64,000 nt of DNA from Terribacillus aidingensis (GTDB taxonomy: Bacteria > Bacillota > Bacilli > Bacillales > Amphibacillaceae), in the NCBI RefSeq assembly GCF_040703035.1, contig NZ_CP159996.1:964001-1028000 (forward strand). The letters are read 5' to 3'. A program made the position numbers and the translations under genes. Position 1 is the stretch's first letter, and each line of letters begins with the position of its first letter. The notes beneath the pieces are model-generated. The model ran no database searches. It was not told the DNA's origin and worked only from the letters and a program-made list of their open reading frames with translations. Positions 54,293 to 63,540 of the stretch are shown one piece after another.

Positions 54293-54415
54293 CGATTTTC
54301 ACGACTCTGACACAATTCATCAAAAAATGGGGTTTTTATGAGTCAAATGCTATACAAATGCTCATGAAATTTCGTATAGTGGGAACGGATAATGAGGAGA
54401 CGAAGGAGAACGATT

Positions 54416-55465
54416 ATGCCTAACATCAAAAACGATACAATACTGCGTGCATTTCGTGGAGAAGCAACGGATTATACGCCAGTATGGTATATGCGCCAAG
54501 CGGGGAGATCGCAAAAAGAATATCGCGAGCTTAAAGAGAAATATTCCCTGTTTGAAATCACGCATCAGCCTGAGCTTGCAGCTTATGTGACGCGACTGCC
54601 AGTCGAACAGTATGATGTCGATGCAGCTATTTTATATAAAGATATCATGACACCACTGCCAGGCATTGGCGTGGATGTCGATATCAAGTCAGGAATCGGT
54701 CCGGTGATCGCCAACCCTATCAGCAGCATTCATGATGTGGAGAAGCTTGGAACCCTGGATCCAAAGCGTGACGTCCCATACATTCTGGATACGATCAAGC
54801 TCCTGACAGAGGAACAGCTGGAAGTACCGTTGATTGGTTTTTCTGGTGCGCCGTTCACATTGGCTAGCTACATGATTGAAGGCGGACCATCCAGAAACTA
54901 TCATAAGACAAAATCGCTTATGTACAGTGACCCTGCTGCATGGTTCGCACTGATGGATAAGCTTGCGGAAGTATCTATCACTTATGCAAAAGCACAAGTG
55001 GCAGCCGGAGCATCTGCCATCCAGATTTTTGACTCATGGGTAGGGGCATTGAATGCTGCAGATTACCGTACGTACATCAAGCCGACAATGGAACGTATAT
55101 TCAACGAACTGCGTGATACAAAAGTTCCACTCATCCTATTCGGTGTAGGAGCTAGTCATCTGATCTTGGAATGGAATGATCTGCCGGTAGATGTCATCGG
55201 ACTTGACTGGAGACTATCTATTAAGGAAGCAAGAGAAAAAGGCATCACGAAAACGCTTCAAGGCAATCTCGACCCAGCATTCCTGACTAGTGACTGGAAG
55301 GTGCTGGAAGAACGGGCTAAATCGATTTTGGATCAGGGCCGGGAAGCTGGACCGCATGTGTTTAACCTTGGCCACGGCGTGACGCCGGAAATAAGCCCTA
55401 GTGTGCTGAAGAAGCTGACTTCCTTCATCCATTCGTATTCCGCTAAACAAAACTCAATTTTATGA
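54416..55465 (+). CDS. hemE: uroporphyrinogen decarboxylase
   Basis: A 349-residue enzyme that converts uroporphyrinogen III to coproporphyrinogen III. Signature [14 protein letters not shown] (near residue 25) and [17 protein letters not shown]. First gene of hemE-hemH-hemY. I chose ATG 54416 behind GAAGGAGAACGATT. Confidence 0.95.
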   Translation: MPNIKNDTILRAFRGEATDYTPVWYMRQAGRSQKEYRELKEKYSLFEITHQPELAAYVTRLPVEQYDVDAAILYKDIMTPLPGIGVDVDIKSGIGPVIANPISSIHDVEKLGTLDPKRDVPYILDTIKLLTEEQLEVPLIGFSGAPFTLASYMIEGGPSRNYHKTKSLMYSDPAAWFALMDKLAEVSITYAKAQVAAGASAIQIFDSWVGALNAADYRTYIKPTMERIFNELRDTKVPLILFGVGASHLILEWNDLPVDVIGLDWRLSIKEAREKGITKTLQGNLDPAFLTSDWKVLEERAKSILDQGREAGPHVFNLGHGVTPEISPSVLKKLTSFIHSYSAKQNSIL

Positions 55466-55480
55466 CCCGAGGTGTAAGAC

Positions 55481-56428
55481 ATGACAAAGAAAAAAGTTGG
55501 TTTACTAGTTATGGCGTACGGCACGCCTTATAAAGAAGAAGACATCGAACGTTATTATACAGATATCCGGCATGGACGTAAGCCTACACCGGAAATGCTG
55601 GAGGATTTGACTAGCCGTTATAAAGCAATCGGCGGAATTTCCCCGCTTGCGCGTATTACACAGGAACAAGCTGATGCTATCGAAACAGCTTTGAACAACT
55701 CTCAGGATGCTATCGAATTCAAGGCTTATCTTGGTTTGAAGCATATTGAGCCTTCCATTGAAGATGGTGTTGCCGAAATGGCAAAAGACGGTATTACAGA
55801 AGCTATTTCACTCGTATTGGCACCACATTACAGCACATTCAGTGTAAAATCCTACAACGAGCGTGCTCATAAAGCTGCTGCAGAAGCTGGTAATCTTCAA
55901 ATTACGTCTGTAGAAAGCTGGTACGACGAACCAGGCTTTATCAAATACTGGTCAGATAATATTTCAGAGATCTTTGCTGGCATGGACAAAGAAGAGCGTG
56001 ATAAAGCAGCGCTGATCGTATCTGCGCACAGTCTTCCGGAGAAAATCCTTCAAAATGGTGATCCATACCCGGATCAGCTGAAACGTACAGCTGATTTGAT
56101 TCAGGAACAGACTGGTATCAAGAATGTTGAGCTTGGCTGGCAGAGTGAAGGTAATACTCCAGATCCATGGCTTGGACCGGATGTACAGGATCTTACTCGC
56201 GAGCTTTACGAGAAAAAGGGCTATCGTTCCTTCGTATATGCACCAGTAGGCTTCATCGCGGACCATTTGGAAGTATTGTATGATAATGACTATGAATGTA
56301 AGGTCGTTTGTGACGAATTAGGCGCAAAATACTACCGTCCGGCAATGCCGAACACGGACCAGCAGTTCATCGATACATTGGCGAAGGTGGTATTGGAGCA
56401 GCAGGTACGAGTTGAGCGCCATGGCTGA
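55481..56428 (+). CDS. hemH: coproporphyrin/protoporphyrin ferrochelatase HemH
   Basis: A 315-residue ferrochelatase. The iron-site motif is [17 protein letters not shown] (His and Glu in the family signature) and [13 protein letters not shown]. In Bacillota it inserts Fe2+ into coproporphyrin III (the coproporphyrin-dependent heme route). Follows hemE by 15 bp. Confidence 0.95.
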   Translation: MTKKKVGLLVMAYGTPYKEEDIERYYTDIRHGRKPTPEMLEDLTSRYKAIGGISPLARITQEQADAIETALNNSQDAIEFKAYLGLKHIEPSIEDGVAEMAKDGITEAISLVLAPHYSTFSVKSYNERAHKAAAEAGNLQITSVESWYDEPGFIKYWSDNISEIFAGMDKEERDKAALIVSAHSLPEKILQNGDPYPDQLKRTADLIQEQTGIKNVELGWQSEGNTPDPWLGPDVQDLTRELYEKKGYRSFVYAPVGFIADHLEVLYDNDYECKVVCDELGAKYYRPAMPNTDQQFIDTLAKVVLEQQVRVERHG

Positions 56429-57842
56429 GAAAAAACAGATCGCGATCGTTGGGGGCGGTATTGCCGGCCTGGCAACCGCTTATTACCTTCAGAAGCAGAT
56501 CCGTGCATACCGTCTGGATTATGAAGTGAAGCTGTTTGAAGCCTCCAGCCATCTTGGCGGAAAAATCGACACGCTTAAAAAAGATGGATTCGTGATTGAA
56601 CGCGGTCCTGATTCCTTCTTAGCACGCAAGGAGTCCGCATCCCGTCTGATTCATGACATTGGCATGGAAAAGGATCTCGTACGAAACAATACAGGACAAT
56701 CCTACATTTTAGCTGGCAAGAAGCTACATAAAATGCCGAAACGTGCCTTTATGGGTGTACCGACAGAATTAAAGCCATTTTATCAGTCACGTCTTCTTTC
56801 CACTAAGGCGAAAGCGCGGATCAGTGTTGAACCGATGCTGCCGAAAGGAAAAGAAGCTCAAGACCAATCCATGGGATTATTCTTCCGCCGGCGCTTCGGT
56901 GATGAATTGGTAGAGAATGTGCTCGAGCCGCTTTTATCCGGTGTCTATGCAGGTGAAATTGATGAATTAAGTTTGATGGCCACATATCCAAAGTTCTATG
57001 AAGTAGAACAGCAGTATGGAAGTGTGATCAAAGGATTGCAGGCGACGATGCCGAAGCCGCCGAAACAAAAGAAAGATGTGAAGCCTCCAGGCGCATTTCT
57101 TTCCTTGAAGAACGGGCTGCAATCATTGGTGGAAGGTTTGGAAGCAAAGCTTGATCCAGGCACTGTCCATTTAGAAACAAGTGTGGATCATATCGAACGC
57201 AAAGAAGATCATTATCATCTGCTGCTAGGCAACGGAGAGGTATTCCGAGCGGACGCCGCAGTACTTGCCTCGCCTTTCTTTGCAGTTCAGCGTATGCTGA
57301 GTCAATATGATTTTATGGAGCAGCTGAAAGAGATGAAGGCGACATCTGTGGCAACGGTAGCGATGACATTCGATGCTTCTGCCATCAAGAAAGATATCGA
57401 TGGTACAGGCTTTGTTATCTCCCGCAACAGTAAGTACCGGATTACAGCATGCACATGGACGCATAAAAAGTGGGAAGGCACCACTCCAGAAGGCAAAGTC
57501 ATGCTCCGCTGCTACGTCGGCAGACCAGATGACAGCGGCATAGTGGATTTGTCTGATGAGGAAATCGTCCGGATCGCCTTAAAAGACTTGAATAAAATCA
57601 TGAAAATAAAAAGCAAGCCGCTCTTTTCCGTGGTCAGCCGCTGGAAAAAAGCAATGCCGCAATACGTAGTCGGCCATCTGCAGCGTGTTGCTGATGTACG
57701 CGCCAATATGGCGATTCACCTTCCTGGTGTATTCCTTGCGGGTGGTTCCTATGATGGAATCGGTATTCCGGATTGTATCGATAGCGGCGAACAAGCCGTA
57801 CAAAACGTACTTGCTTACTTGCGTGAAAAAAGCTTCTCCTAA
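56421..57842 (+). CDS. hemY: coproporphyrinogen oxidase HemY/CgoX
   Basis: A 473-residue FAD-dependent oxidase. N-terminal dinucleotide-binding [28 protein letters not shown], and the C-terminal [33 protein letters not shown] are typical of HemY. It oxidises coproporphyrinogen III to coproporphyrin III. ATG 56421 overlaps the last 8 bases of hemH; a TTG nine bases earlier is possible. Terminator at the stop. Confidence 0.93.
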   Translation: MAEKKQIAIVGGGIAGLATAYYLQKQIRAYRLDYEVKLFEASSHLGGKIDTLKKDGFVIERGPDSFLARKESASRLIHDIGMEKDLVRNNTGQSYILAGKKLHKMPKRAFMGVPTELKPFYQSRLLSTKAKARISVEPMLPKGKEAQDQSMGLFFRRRFGDELVENVLEPLLSGVYAGEIDELSLMATYPKFYEVEQQYGSVIKGLQATMPKPPKQKKDVKPPGAFLSLKNGLQSLVEGLEAKLDPGTVHLETSVDHIERKEDHYHLLLGNGEVFRADAAVLASPFFAVQRMLSQYDFMEQLKEMKATSVATVAMTFDASAIKKDIDGTGFVISRNSKYRITACTWTHKKWEGTTPEGKVMLRCYVGRPDDSGIVDLSDEEIVRIALKDLNKIMKIKSKPLFSVVSRWKKAMPQYVVGHLQRVADVRANMAIHLPGVFLAGGSYDGIGIPDCIDSGEQAVQNVLAYLREKSFS

Positions 57843-57858
57843 GGGAGAAGCTTTTTTA
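57826..57858 (+). terminator. terminator of pbpF/hemEHY region
   Basis: AAAAAGCTTCTCC / GGAGAAGCTTTTTT with TAAG loop; the hemY stop codon is in the hairpin. Confidence 0.9.
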
Positions 57859-57899
57859 TGCTATGTTAATTATAAAAGCAGTTATCACTCTTAGGGCAA

Positions 57900-58457
57900 T
57901 CAGGTACTATGGGAATAAGGTTTGCTTTTCTTCTTGTTCCACGCTTCGACAGCTTGGCTGCGTGTCTTTCCTTTGTTTTTAGGATTGGAGAAAAATTCAC
58001 GAATAAATCGATTATATTCAAACTGAGGGGCAATATCTTTCCTGTAAGCAGGATCTTGCTTGCGATATTCTTCTTTATGCCACGCATTAATAGCATCTTC
58101 GTATGTTTTACCAATGTTTGCACGAAAATAGTCTTGTATGTAAGTAGAGAAATGAAAATGCTCTCCAATTTCCTTTTTGAAAAATGCTCGTACTTCCTGG
58201 CTGCAGCGATGATCTTCTGTAATAATGGTAGAACGGCTGAGCGGTTCATTGGATTTCTTTCTCCTGCGTGATTGTTTCTGTTTTGGTTTTTCAATGAGAC
58301 CATCCCGTAGGAAGCTTTCAATTCTTGCTGTAATCTCCATTTTTGATCCAGAAACAGGCAATTCACTCTCACGGCAGAATTGGACAAGTTCTTCTTTCAG
58401 CCAATAATAATCTAGAAAATCATCTGCATTCGTCTTACGAGTCAATTCTGGTCTCAC
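57900..58457 (-). CDS. SAP domain plus DUF6434 protein
   Basis: A 185-residue protein. N-terminal SAP-like putative DNA-binding motif (about residues 18-50, YYWLKEELVQFCRESELPVSGSKMEITARI), a basic linker, then a DUF6434-type domain. Its C-terminal half holds two similar units: FSTYIQDYFRANIGKTYEDAINAW and YNRFIREFFSN...GKTRSQAVEAW. Start GTG 58457 behind GGGGGGATATAAC matches the usual MRP start of the family. Function unknown. Confidence 0.8.
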   Translation of the reverse strand: MRPELTRKTNADDFLDYYWLKEELVQFCRESELPVSGSKMEITARIESFLRDGLIEKPKQKQSRRRKKSNEPLSRSTIITEDHRCSQEVRAFFKKEIGEHFHFSTYIQDYFRANIGKTYEDAINAWHKEEYRKQDPAYRKDIAPQFEYNRFIREFFSNPKNKGKTRSQAVEAWNKKKSKPYSHST

Positions 58458-58617
58458 GTTATATCCCCCCACATGCGTTTTTCTCTCTTTTTGTTATATT
58501 ATGTCATATATGCATAAAGGAGACCAGCCCCTCACTGTAGCACTCCTTAAAGATTAGGTGGTTTACATGCATGGAATTCGGTAAAGGTAAACAATAGAAG
58601 GAGAGGTGTTAGAAAGT

Positions 58618-59349
58618 ATGAAATTGACAGTTATAGGATTTTGGGGAGCTTATCCGGGCAGGGAAAGTGCCAGCTCTTGTTATTTAGTGGAGAAGGACGG
58701 CTATGCTCTGCTGCTGGATTGCGGAAGCGGTGCGTTATCGCGGATGCCAGCTTTCATTGATCCGAAGGAATTGAATGCGGTTGTCGTAAGTCATTATCAT
58801 CCTGATCACATAGCGGACATTGGTGCTCTGCAGCATGTTTGGCAAGTACAAAACAGCTTGAAAGGAACAGATGATGTGCTGCCGATTTATGGCCATGAAG
58901 AGGACGATGCAGGCTTCCAGAGCTTAAAACATAAATTCACCGAAGGGATTGCCTATAAGCTGGATGAGATTCTTAGCATAGGTCCTTTCGTGATTACTTT
59001 CATGAAAACGAAGCATCCAGTGCCGTGCTATGGTATGCGGATTTCAGATGGTTTTTCCGACATTGTTTATACAGCTGATTCCAGTTACTTAGAGGAATGG
59101 GCGGAGTTCAGCAAGGATGCAGATCTGCTTATCACCGATTGCAATTTCTATCAGCATCAGGATGGGGAATCTGCCGGTCATATGAACAGTCTGCAGGTAG
59201 GCGGCATTGCGGAGCGAGCTGGTGTGAAAAATCTCTTCCTCAGTCATCTGCCGCATTTTGGAGAACACAGGCAGCTGTTGGAGGAAGCAAGCAGCGTATA
59301 CAGCGGAAAAGTAAAGCTCGCATATGAGGGGCTGACTTGGGAAGGGTAA
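58618..59349 (+). CDS. yhfI: YhfI-like metallo-beta-lactamase fold hydrolase
   Basis: A 243-residue MBL-fold enzyme with SHYHPDHIADIG metal motif, later DADLLITDC and HLPHFG. It resembles YhfI of B. subtilis, near lplJ; it is close to the RNase Z/phosphodiesterase branch. Substrate unknown. I place the start at ATG 58618 (GGAGAGGTGTTAGAAAGT). Confidence 0.85.
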   Translation: MKLTVIGFWGAYPGRESASSCYLVEKDGYALLLDCGSGALSRMPAFIDPKELNAVVVSHYHPDHIADIGALQHVWQVQNSLKGTDDVLPIYGHEEDDAGFQSLKHKFTEGIAYKLDEILSIGPFVITFMKTKHPVPCYGMRISDGFSDIVYTADSSYLEEWAEFSKDADLLITDCNFYQHQDGESAGHMNSLQVGGIAERAGVKNLFLSHLPHFGEHRQLLEEASSVYSGKVKLAYEGLTWEG

Positions 59350-59359
59350 TACCTTCCCA
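59338..59359 (+). terminator. hairpin over the yhfI stop
   Basis: TGGGAAGG / CCTTCCCA, 8-bp stem enclosing the yhfI stop codon; T-tail weak (TCTGTCTG). Confidence 0.5.
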
Positions 59360-59439
59360 TCTGTCTGAATTGCTATCATGCTGAGGATTCGGTAGAATAT
59401 TACTAGGATAAACAATTTCTGACACTGGGGGTCTTTATT

Positions 59440-60435
59440 TTGCGTTTTATCGATAATGAAGGTATTACAGATCCGAGGATTAACCTTGCGATCGAGGAGT
59501 ATGTCCTGAAAAATTTCGGCAAAGACGATACATATTTGCTTTTCTATATCAATGAACCATCCATCATCATCGGCCGGAATCAGAACACGATTGAAGAAAT
59601 CAATACAAAGTACGTAGACGATAATGGCATCAAGGTCGTACGCCGCTTATCCGGAGGCGGAGCTGTATACCATGACATGGGTAATTTGAATTTCAGCTTT
59701 ATCACACAGGACGACGGTAACAGCTTCCAGGATTTCGCCAAATTCACTAAGCCGGTTACGGATGCATTGAACAAGCTTGGTGTACCAGCAGAATTGAAGG
59801 GGCGGAATGACTTGCTTGTAGGTGAACGCAAAATTTCCGGGAATGCGCAATTCTCCACACGCGGTTTGATGTTCAGTCATGGTACATTGATGTATGATTC
59901 GGAAATCGAACATGTTGTATCAGCTTTGAAGGTGAAGAAGGAGAAAATCGAATCCAAGGGAATTAAATCTATTCGCAGCCGTGTAGCGAATATTTCGGAG
60001 TTCATGGAAAATAAAATTCCTATGGAAGAATTCAAGGATATCTTGCTTCGTTATATCTTCGATGTGGAGGATACGAAGGATGTACCCCGTTACAAGCTGA
60101 CAGAAGAGGATTGGAAAGCAATCCACAAAATCAGCGAAGAACGGTATCAGAAGTGGGAATGGAACTACGGTAAATCACCTAGCTTCAATATTCAGCAAAC
60201 ACATAAATTCCCATCAGGCAATGTGGATATCCGCCTGGATGTAAAGAACGGAATCATCGAGCAGATCCGTGTCTTCGGTGACTACTTCGGTGTCGGCGAA
60301 GTCGGTGAACTCGAAGAAAAACTGAAAGGTGTCCGTTATGAGCGCGAGTCGATTCAGCAAGCGCTGGCGGATGTGAATGTGAGCCATTACTTAGGTAAGA
60401 TCGAGAAAGATGACTTTATTGATCTTATGTACTGA
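59440..60435 (+). CDS. lplJ: lipoate-protein ligase LplJ
   Basis: A 331-residue ligase that activates lipoate with ATP and attaches it to lipoyl domains of 2-oxoacid dehydrogenases. Motifs RRLSGGGAVYHDMGNLNFSF, KISGNAQFSTRGLMFSHGTLM (with catalytic Lys) and a C-terminal accessory domain are present. Starts at TTG 59440 behind GGGGGTC. Confidence 0.93.
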   Translation: MRFIDNEGITDPRINLAIEEYVLKNFGKDDTYLLFYINEPSIIIGRNQNTIEEINTKYVDDNGIKVVRRLSGGGAVYHDMGNLNFSFITQDDGNSFQDFAKFTKPVTDALNKLGVPAELKGRNDLLVGERKISGNAQFSTRGLMFSHGTLMYDSEIEHVVSALKVKKEKIESKGIKSIRSRVANISEFMENKIPMEEFKDILLRYIFDVEDTKDVPRYKLTEEDWKAIHKISEERYQKWEWNYGKSPSFNIQQTHKFPSGNVDIRLDVKNGIIEQIRVFGDYFGVGEVGELEEKLKGVRYERESIQQALADVNVSHYLGKIEKDDFIDLMY

Positions 60436-60442
60436 TTATCTA

Positions 60443-60472
60443 TGAGACGACCTTCGGGCCGTCTCTTTTTTA
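60443..60472 (+). terminator. intrinsic terminator after lplJ
   Basis: GAGACGACC / GGCCGTCTC-type stem with TTCG loop and T6. Confidence 0.82.
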
Positions 60473-60488
60473 CAGGAGGAGGAATCGG

Positions 60489-61658
60489 ATGAAACGGGTA
60501 CTTCTTGCTTATATTATCTATCTTTTAGCTGTCTGGATTTTCTTTCCATTCATCTATACAGAATGGAATGCGGATGTAAGCACATATGCAAGTATCGGTC
60601 ATGCAGTCTATTTTTCCAGGCTGCCGTTATTACCGCTATTCCTTTATGCAGTTTGGACGAATGATAACTTGCAGAAAACCACTGCTGCCATGGAACAGCG
60701 ACTGCCTAAACTAGTCGCAACAGCTGGATATATGCTCATGCTGACTGTCTTCTACGGGATCGTTCAGCTGCCATTCCGATTGACGGGTTATTGGAATGCG
60801 CGCCAAGCACAGATCAGTGTCCAGAACTTCGGAGACTGGGCAGGAGAATACGTGCTGAGCTTAGTTCTCTTTTATTTAGCTGTCACCGCAGTTGTTTTTG
60901 TATCACAGATTCTAATGAAAAGATTCCGTAAAAGCTGGTGGATACTTCTATGGATTCTGCTTGTACCAAGTGCGATTTTCATCGTTTATGTCCAGCCGAT
61001 GTGGATTGATCCGCTTTATGAAGATTTCTATCACCTTCCTGATGGGGAGCTGCGTACGGAGATCGAGCAGCTGACTAGTGAAGCAGGAATTCCAGATGCG
61101 ACACTTCTGGAAGTTGATCAAAGCGCAAAAACGGTTACGTATAATGCATATGTAACGGGATTGTTCGGCAGTGCTCGTGTGGTGCTGTATGATACGACAG
61201 TGGATGGCTTGGCTCAAGACGAAGTGCTTTTCATCGTCGCCCATGAAATCGGCCATTATGTGCTGCATCATGTATATTGGGGAACGGCGGGTTTTCTTGT
61301 TCTTGGTTTTGTCCTCCTATGGGTGACCAAAAGATTGTCAGATAAGTTTTTGGCTAAAAGACAGATACGAGCTCATCAGCTGCGTGCGGTGCCGCTCTTA
61401 CTGCTTATTATCAGCTCGCTGCAATTTGCGAGCGAGCCTGTGTCACTTTATGTGTCGCGGGAAATGGAGCGGCAGGCAGATGCTTATGCACTTGAGCATG
61501 CACCTAATACTGAAGCAGGCATTCGAATGTTTCAGAATATGCAGCAGGTTTCCAAAGGTGATCCGAATCCATGGCCGCTGTTCGAATGGCTGCGTTCCAC
61601 ACATCCATCCAATCAGGAGCGTATCGAAACTATAGAATCTTATCAGGAAAACAGGTAG
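60489..61658 (+). CDS. yhfN: M48 family membrane metalloprotease (YhfN-like)
   Basis: A 389-residue CAAX-protease-like M48 (Ste24p/HtpX) enzyme with about five membrane helices. Zinc motif is AHEIGHYVLHH (about residues 253-263) with the third ligand in SREMERQADAYA. It matches YhfN by neighbourhood (near lplJ). Substrates unknown; family members cleave membrane or processing targets. Confidence 0.88.
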   Translation: MKRVLLAYIIYLLAVWIFFPFIYTEWNADVSTYASIGHAVYFSRLPLLPLFLYAVWTNDNLQKTTAAMEQRLPKLVATAGYMLMLTVFYGIVQLPFRLTGYWNARQAQISVQNFGDWAGEYVLSLVLFYLAVTAVVFVSQILMKRFRKSWWILLWILLVPSAIFIVYVQPMWIDPLYEDFYHLPDGELRTEIEQLTSEAGIPDATLLEVDQSAKTVTYNAYVTGLFGSARVVLYDTTVDGLAQDEVLFIVAHEIGHYVLHHVYWGTAGFLVLGFVLLWVTKRLSDKFLAKRQIRAHQLRAVPLLLLIISSLQFASEPVSLYVSREMERQADAYALEHAPNTEAGIRMFQNMQQVSKGDPNPWPLFEWLRSTHPSNQERIETIESYQENR

Positions 61659-61682
61659 GGACAGTCGCTCTCTACCTGTTTT
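61648..61682 (+). terminator. terminator after M48 gene
   Basis: AAAACAGGTAG / CTACCTGTTTT, 13-base loop, TTTTG; stop codon within. Confidence 0.75.
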
Positions 61683-61785
61683 GTAAGGATTCTATTAAGA
61701 ATATGAAATTCTCCTGTTTTTGCGCCTGAGATTTTGCTATTGTAGAACCAATCCTTCTTTTCCTGCATCAGAAAGGATGTTCCAG

Positions 61786-62310
61786 ATGCAGCAGATAGAA
61801 CAAAATCCAACCATGGCAGAACTCACGCCGCTTACGATGGCTGTACTGCCGAAACTCCTCGAAAACGGTCAGCCAGGCTGTGAGGTTATCGAGTCAGAAG
61901 ATAGTTTTACCTTTCGCACCTCTCCGAGCAGATTCATCGATTTGGCCTGCAAGTTTTATGGAAGCAGCTTGAAAGGTAGACAGGCAGGTGTGAAGGATAT
62001 CTGCGGAATCACGCATAAGGCCCCGATATCGATAGACCCTGTCAGCGGCATGTATTTCTTTCCCACCTCTTCACCGCTCTCCCATGCATGCTCCTGGATC
62101 TCTCATTCCCACATCAAGCGGATCGAAGCCGCTCCGCATCAGCGAACAACCCTCATCTTTAAGAATGGCCGTACACTAATCCTTGATGTTTCGTATGGAT
62201 CCATGATGAACCAGGTCCAGCGTACTGCGCAATACCGATTTCTTCTGGATAAGCGGATCAGGCATTTGTGGAAGTATGGCGGGGATCAGATTGCGGAGCC
62301 TTTTGTGTAA
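61786..62310 (+). CDS. comK: competence transcription factor ComK
   Basis: A 174-residue ComK protein. Recognisable segments: ESEDSFTFRTSPSRFIDLACKFYGSSLKGRQAGVKDICG, THKAPISIDPVSGMYFFPT, and WISHSHIKRIEA. Master activator of DNA-uptake genes, controlled in B. subtilis by MecA/ClpCP proteolysis and autoactivation. ATG 61786 lies behind AAAGGATGTTCCAG. No clear AAAA-N5-TTTT pair is visible upstream. Its last 53 bases overlap yhjD on the other strand. Confidence 0.93.
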   Translation: MQQIEQNPTMAELTPLTMAVLPKLLENGQPGCEVIESEDSFTFRTSPSRFIDLACKFYGSSLKGRQAGVKDICGITHKAPISIDPVSGMYFFPTSSPLSHACSWISHSHIKRIEAAPHQRTTLIFKNGRTLILDVSYGSMMNQVQRTAQYRFLLDKRIRHLWKYGGDQIAEPFV

Positions 62311-62647
62311 GCTCCATCAGAATGGCCTCGACTTTCTTCCGTATTGCCGGATTGAAATAATTCCGCTTTTCCTCACATTCCTTCGTTATGAAAAGGAATG
62401 TGGTGAAGGCGTCGTTTTTCTCTGCTGTCACAATCTGCATATTATGCTGACGAAGCTGGATGCGCAGCTGGCGCCGCTCCTCCAATGCAGTCTTCTCCAT
62501 CGATTGTAATGTATGTAACAGATGCGCTTTTATCTTATGCTTTCCTTCTTCTACAATCCGGATATCCTGCTGCAGGACAACAATGGCCATTGATAGAAAC
62601 AGAAAGCGGGATCCCAGCTTATATTCCGACTCACTAAGACAACGCAT
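62258..62647 (-). CDS. yhjD: YhjD-like protein
   Basis: A 129-residue soluble helical protein. It resembles YhjD of B. subtilis (function unknown), which lies just before yhjE and sipV there. TTTCCTCC-type (AGGAGGAAA on minus) ribosome site precedes its ATG. Its final 17 codons overlap comK in antisense; the C-terminal extension (DPRHTSTNA) falls in the overlap. Confidence 0.75.
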   Translation of the reverse strand: MRCLSESEYKLGSRFLFLSMAIVVLQQDIRIVEEGKHKIKAHLLHTLQSMEKTALEERRQLRIQLRQHNMQIVTAEKNDAFTTFLFITKECEEKRNYFNPAIRKKVEAILMELTQKAPQSDPRHTSTNA

Positions 62648-62838
62648 ATGCCTTTCCTCCTAATGCGAACATGTGTTCTAGTATACCCTATTGTATGCGA
62701 AGTGAAAACAGGATACTACAGAAATGACTAACCAAATGCAGGAAAAGAAGGGAACTTCCTGTCAGACTTTGCATGCTCGGGCTTTTCGTTTAAAATAGAT
62801 AAAAGATGTTTTTTTGCTGGGAATAGGAGAATGGTTAG

Positions 62839-63486
62839 ATGGTCTTAGGCTTTGGTTGGAACGACTTAATGGAAATGTTCCGCAATGGAACTTGGGACGA
62901 ATATGTGAAGTCCCTGCTTGATCGATATGAGAATCTGGGTCCTATACCCGGCATTTTGCTCCCCTTTCTGGAAGCATTCCTGCCGTTTTTGCCGCTTGTT
63001 GTCTTCGTGCTGACGAACACCGTGGCGTACGGCCTGCTATGGGGCTTCCTATATTCGTGGATCGGTACGTCACTTGGTGCAATCACTGTTTTCTGGCTGA
63101 TACGTCGGTATCGGCATGCACGGGTAATCAATTGGCTGCGGCATAACAAACAAGTAAATCGAATAACCGAATGGCTGGATCGACATGGTTTTGGTCCGTT
63201 ATTCTTACTTTTATGCTTTCCATTTTCGCCCTCGGCTATCATCAATGTAGTAGCCGGATTATCGAGAATCAGTGTGCAGCAATTCGCTTTGGCGGTATTT
63301 CTCGGTAAAGCGCTGATGATTTTCTCAATTGCTTATGTCGGTGACAGTCTGACCTCCTTTGCGGAGAACCCGATCAAGACTGTAGTCGTAGCTGTTGCAA
63401 TCATCCTGTTCTGGATGGTGGGTAAATACGTGGAAGGAAGATTGAAGAAGAAGAACGAGAAGCAGGAACAGTCACATAAGGATTAA
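62839..63486 (+). CDS. yhjE: YhjE-like TVP38/TMEM64 (DedA-type) membrane protein
   Basis: A 215-residue membrane protein of the TVP38/SNARE-associated family with about five helices. Conserved LLPFLEAFLPFLPLVVFVLTN and GFGPLFLLLCFPFSPSAIINVVAGLSR are visible. Neighbour order with sipV matches B. subtilis. Role unknown; ATG behind AGGAGAATGGTTAG. Confidence 0.85.
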   Translation: MVLGFGWNDLMEMFRNGTWDEYVKSLLDRYENLGPIPGILLPFLEAFLPFLPLVVFVLTNTVAYGLLWGFLYSWIGTSLGAITVFWLIRRYRHARVINWLRHNKQVNRITEWLDRHGFGPLFLLLCFPFSPSAIINVVAGLSRISVQQFALAVFLGKALMIFSIAYVGDSLTSFAENPIKTVVVAVAIILFWMVGKYVEGRLKKKNEKQEQSHKD

Positions 63487-63504
63487 AGCAATTCGAGCCG
63501 GGGT

Positions 63505-63523
63505 AAAGTGTTGCAAAACACTT
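63505..63523 (+). repeat. small hairpin between yhjE and sipV
   Basis: AAGTGTT (63506-63512) GCAA AACACTT (63517-63523), exact 7-bp stem, no T-run, directly before the AGGAGG-like ribosome site (CGGAGGAAAG) of sipV. Confidence 0.5.
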
Positions 63524-63540
63524 ACACCGGAGGAAAGCAC

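Noticed and set aside
61683..61785. ComK auto-regulatory K-box upstream of comK
   Set aside because: No AAAA-N5-TTTT pair could be found with correct spacing.
61720..61785. Extended N-terminus of ComK
   Set aside because: Residues before ATG 61786 do not resemble ComK and lack a ribosome site; AAAGGA precedes 61786.
63504..63524. Terminator between yhjE and sipV
   Set aside because: The hairpin AAGTGTT/AACACTT has no T-run and is directly followed by the sipV ribosome site.
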